Part shown: piece by piece, positions 62,071 through 64,000 of the stretch | Position numbering within the stretch: position 1 is the stretch's first letter | How the letters are laid out: every line of letters begins with the position of its first letter | DNA from: CAZELM01 sp964512995 | GTDB lineage: Bacteria > CSSED10-310 | DNA: 64,000 nucleotides | NCBI GenBank assembly: GCA_964512995.1 | Contig: CAZELM010000008.1 | Span: 1-64,000 of the forward strand | Reading direction: 5' to 3' | The notes under the pieces: model-generated | Told to the model about the DNA's origin: nothing | The model's database searches: none | The model's input: only the letters and a program-made list of their open reading frames with translations | Made by a program: the position numbers and the translations under genes

Positions 62071-62590
62071 CATTCGTCCCGCGTCTGCCCAGGAGGTGTT
62101 TCTCTGCGTCTGGCGCAACCCGGAGCGAACCATGACCCGCATCTTCCCGGACGCCAAAGATTACAGAACAGTCACTCTGGACATTTCCAGGGAGGATCTG
62201 CAGGCAGTCGAATCCGCCATCGGGTTCCCCTTGCTGCCCGGCCAGAGGGAGCAGTTCCAGTATTTCGAGATGACTGGGAAAACCGGTGCCATCATCGGGT
62301 ATATCATCGCGGGTTCCCAGAAGGGCGAATACGGTGCTATCGAGTTCGTTTTTGGGATGGACGCAGCCTTCACGGTGAACGGGATCTATATCCAGCGGTC
62401 CCGGGAACGCGACCGCAGTTTCAAGGAGCAGCCCTTCCTGGACAGTTTTCTCGGGTTGAAACCGCAGGACACCAGACAGATCGGAGCTAGGTTTACGGGG
62501 TCGCCGTCACTGGGGACGACAGCGGTGATCCAAGGAGTCGTGAAGGAACTGGCCGTCTTCGACAGGCTCGTGCTGAAGAACAGGCCGTGA
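61997..62590 (+). CDS. FMN-binding-domain-like periplasmic protein
   Basis: 197 residues with a signal peptide (about 8-31). The start is supported by AGAGGAGG although it lies 74 bases inside the porin-like gene. The central part (YIIAGSQKGEYGAIEFVFGMD, GIYIQRSRERD, KEQPFLDSFLG) resembles FMN-binding (RnfG/NqrC-like) domains. The flavinylation motif S/T-G-A-T is not clearly present; GTTAVIQGVVKEL is the closest position. If functional it would be an electron-transfer component outside the membrane. The family call is tentative. Confidence 0.55.
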   Translation: MKIRETITRTLFRFSCIVFFLSPFDIRPASAQEVFLCVWRNPERTMTRIFPDAKDYRTVTLDISREDLQAVESAIGFPLLPGQREQFQYFEMTGKTGAIIGYIIAGSQKGEYGAIEFVFGMDAAFTVNGIYIQRSRERDRSFKEQPFLDSFLGLKPQDTRQIGARFTGSPSLGTTAVIQGVVKELAVFDRLVLKNRP

Positions 62591-63100
62591 TTCTGTGCCG
62601 GATGGGAAATGAAACGTGTCTGTATAGAGGCGTCACGGTGGAAGCTGGTTGAATGTCGATAGCATGAATGTCGAATTTTAAATTTCGAAGGAATGGCAAT
62701 CTTACCATTCGACATTCACAAATCGTAATTGTTCACCACCCTGAAACTTCCAGTATTGTATCATGAATCTCGTATGGATGAATTGTAGAATTTCGAATGC
62801 CGATCGGCAAATGATGAAGTTTTTTGGCTGGAATACCTCCCTTCGACATTCACAAATCAGCGCTGGACATTCGACATTCGATCCAGCGCCTGTCCGGGTG
62901 AAGGGTTACGATTTTGGAATGGAATGATCTTTGTCCGTCAATCCATGATGGTAATCGTTCAGTGTTAAAAATTCCCCTCAAAACAGAAGGGGGCACTCAG
63001 AATCAGTGGCAGAAAAGCGATAGGCCCACGCGAAGCGTTTATCCTGCGTGATAGGGTGAGTAATCTGTATTCTCTGATCCAGATGAAGCTCTATAAAAAA
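62591..63100. other. Intergenic region with dispersed repeats
   Basis: About 510 bases without a supported gene. The left half holds repeats of GAATGTCGA and its complement (listed separately). The right half has a small inverted repeat (CACGC to GCGTG near 63033-63052) and nothing else recognised. Confidence 0.5.
62650..62880. repeat. GAATGTCGA / TCGACATTC repeat cluster
   Basis: TGAATGTCGA occurs twice near 62650 and 62665. Its complement occurs within a 17-base direct repeat TTCGACATTCACAAATC at 62708-62724 and 62842-62858, and again near 62871. The mixed orientations suggest a decayed palindromic intergenic element. Confidence 0.55.
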
Positions 63101-63125
63101 CCTCCTGTCCAGGAAGAACAGGAGG
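63101..63125 (-). terminator. Intrinsic terminator, minus strand
   Basis: An 8-bp stem (63101-63108 with 63118-63125) is followed on the minus strand by TTTTTT. It lies about 25 bases after the stop of the partial gene 63151-64000. Confidence 0.8.
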
Positions 63126-63150
63126 CTAGAAGGCTTAGGTCTAAAAACAG

Positions 63151-64000
63151 TTATCTGGTACGTTGACGTCGATAGTGGATGATGGCTCCGAAGGTCATGA
63201 GCAAAGCGATGATTCCAATGTGTCCCATAGCTGGAACCGCAGCTAACACTTCTACCGTTGTGTAAGCATTATCGTCCCATTTTATCCCGTCATTGAACAC
63301 ACCATCATCCCATACTTTAAGACCAATCCGGTAGTAACCTGGAGTAGTGAATGTGTGAGAAATCTGGGCAACTTCAGGGCCTCCCCGGACCGTATCAAAA
63401 TTCCAGGGTTGTCCATCCAGATCCCACCAGTATTCGGTGACATAATCGCCGGGGTCAATATCAAAAGAACTGCTTCCATCGATCAATAATGGGCTTTTAG
63501 CGCTGATAACATAGGGACCGTCGATCATGGCAACGGGGGCGTGTGGGGGTGGGACCATGTGAACCGTGCAGGTGGCAGTGGCTGTTTGAGGTGGAACATC
63601 ATCATCGATTACACGGAGGGCGATCGTGAAATCACCGAATTCATCCCAGGTGTAGCAACAATTCAGACCGGAGCAGTCATCAAATTGACCATCGTTATCC
63701 ATATCCCAGTCATAGGATGCAATGTTCATTTCCGGATTCAGATGGTAGGATTCGGATCCATTGAAACACAGTTCCATATCGGGTGCCCACCAGAGTTCAT
63801 TGACCGGGCCGCCATTTGCCGAAATGACAGCGACAGGCGGGGGTGTAAACAAGGATTCAGTCAGCGTGATGACCATCCATGCAGTGGTCATCTGGACATT
63901 GACCCATGAATAATCCCACCATCCATCGGCTGACTGCCAGTTCACGATCTTTCGTTTTAATCCATCAACCGGATCGTTATACCAATCTTTACCCGTTGCA
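63151..64000 (-). CDS. Toroid/PKD surface protein with sorting tail, 5' part outside window
   Basis: The frame is open to the window edge, so the N-terminus is missing. The first visible residues (ATGKDWYNDPVDGLKRKIVNWQ) align with the toroid repeat of the giant protein (ATGLDWYNNPTSGVRRFLINDQ), followed by two PKD-like domains with closely matching sequence (YWWDLDGQPWNFDTV; VGLKVWDDGVFN-type). Instead of a dockerin it ends in V-P-A-M-G-H-I-G, a hydrophobic helix and a basic tail R-R-Q-R-T-R. This is the layout of IPTL/PEP-CTERM-type exosortase sorting signals. Probably anchored transiently in the inner membrane and then processed for surface display. Confidence 0.8.
   Translation of the reverse strand, partial: ATGKDWYNDPVDGLKRKIVNWQSADGWWDYSWVNVQMTTAWMVITLTESLFTPPPVAVISANGGPVNELWWAPDMELCFNGSESYHLNPEMNIASYDWDMDNDGQFDDCSGLNCCYTWDEFGDFTIALRVIDDDVPPQTATATCTVHMVPPPHAPVAMIDGPYVISAKSPLLIDGSSSFDIDPGDYVTEYWWDLDGQPWNFDTVRGGPEVAQISHTFTTPGYYRIGLKVWDDGVFNDGIKWDDNAYTTVEVLAAVPAMGHIGIIALLMTFGAIIHYRRQRTR

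Overview
The window reads as a contig from an uncultured Gram-negative bacterium. TamA/TamB-type outer-membrane assembly proteins, porin-like barrels, lipoproteins and very large secreted proteins indicate two membranes. The abundance of Thr/Pro-rich linkers, PKD domains, dockerin-like repeats and collagen-like Gly-Pro-X repeats is typical of several environmental candidate phyla. I cannot assign a phylum from sequence alone. Standard genetic code is used, with TGA a normal stop in many genes. Two runs of exactly 100 N (38842-38941, 38980-39079) show this is a scaffolded assembly.

Layout. 1-1217: end of a collagen-like/glycine-rich surface protein. 1359-10197: apparent operon of a VKOR-DsbA-DsbA fusion, TamB and TamA. 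10317-13276 (minus): a site-2-type protease, then the pair UPF0316 and CorA. 13859-20488 (minus): two secreted proteins sharing an unnamed domain of about 110 residues. The second is, in my reading, a selenoprotein: its thioredoxin fold carries an in-frame TGA exactly at the first Cys of the CxxC site, followed by a bacterial SECIS-like hairpin. 20806-25218: MocA-like nucleotidyltransferase and a two-gene molybdenum hydroxylase. 25249-33908: GT-C-like membrane protein, FYDLN-acid zinc-ribbon protein, ThiI, B12-binding radical SAM enzyme, SAM methyltransferase and a YfhO-like membrane protein. 34573-43368: secreted beta-helix, two collagen-like paralogues, a UbiE-type methyltransferase and a DUF2341/LamG/dockerin protein.

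43563-47015: DUF302 protein, then a zinc-uptake operon (RHH regulator with Cys/His cluster, ZnuA, ZnuC, ZnuB) with a visible promoter and palindromic operator. 47079-56439 (minus): secreted alpha/alpha-toroid protein and a protein of about 2,630 residues (FG-GAP, many PKD domains, toroid, Thr/Pro linker, dockerin-like and cohesin-like domains). 56651-58009: graveyard of broken mobile or accessory genes (IS66 transposase, DUF4338/DruA-like, RelE-type toxin). 58341-62590: compact operon of a Cys-rich small protein, OB-fold-like lipoprotein, MacB/LolC-like permease, LolD-like ATPase, porin-like barrel and FMN-binding-like protein. 63151-64000: 3' part of a toroid/PKD paralogue ending in an exosortase-type sorting tail.

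Together the genes suggest an organism investing heavily in secreted multidomain proteins, with the oxidative folding, outer-membrane assembly and thiol/selenol redox enzymes needed to make them. The most unusual item is the secreted UxxC protein at 18377-20488. The least explained is the 58341-62590 operon.
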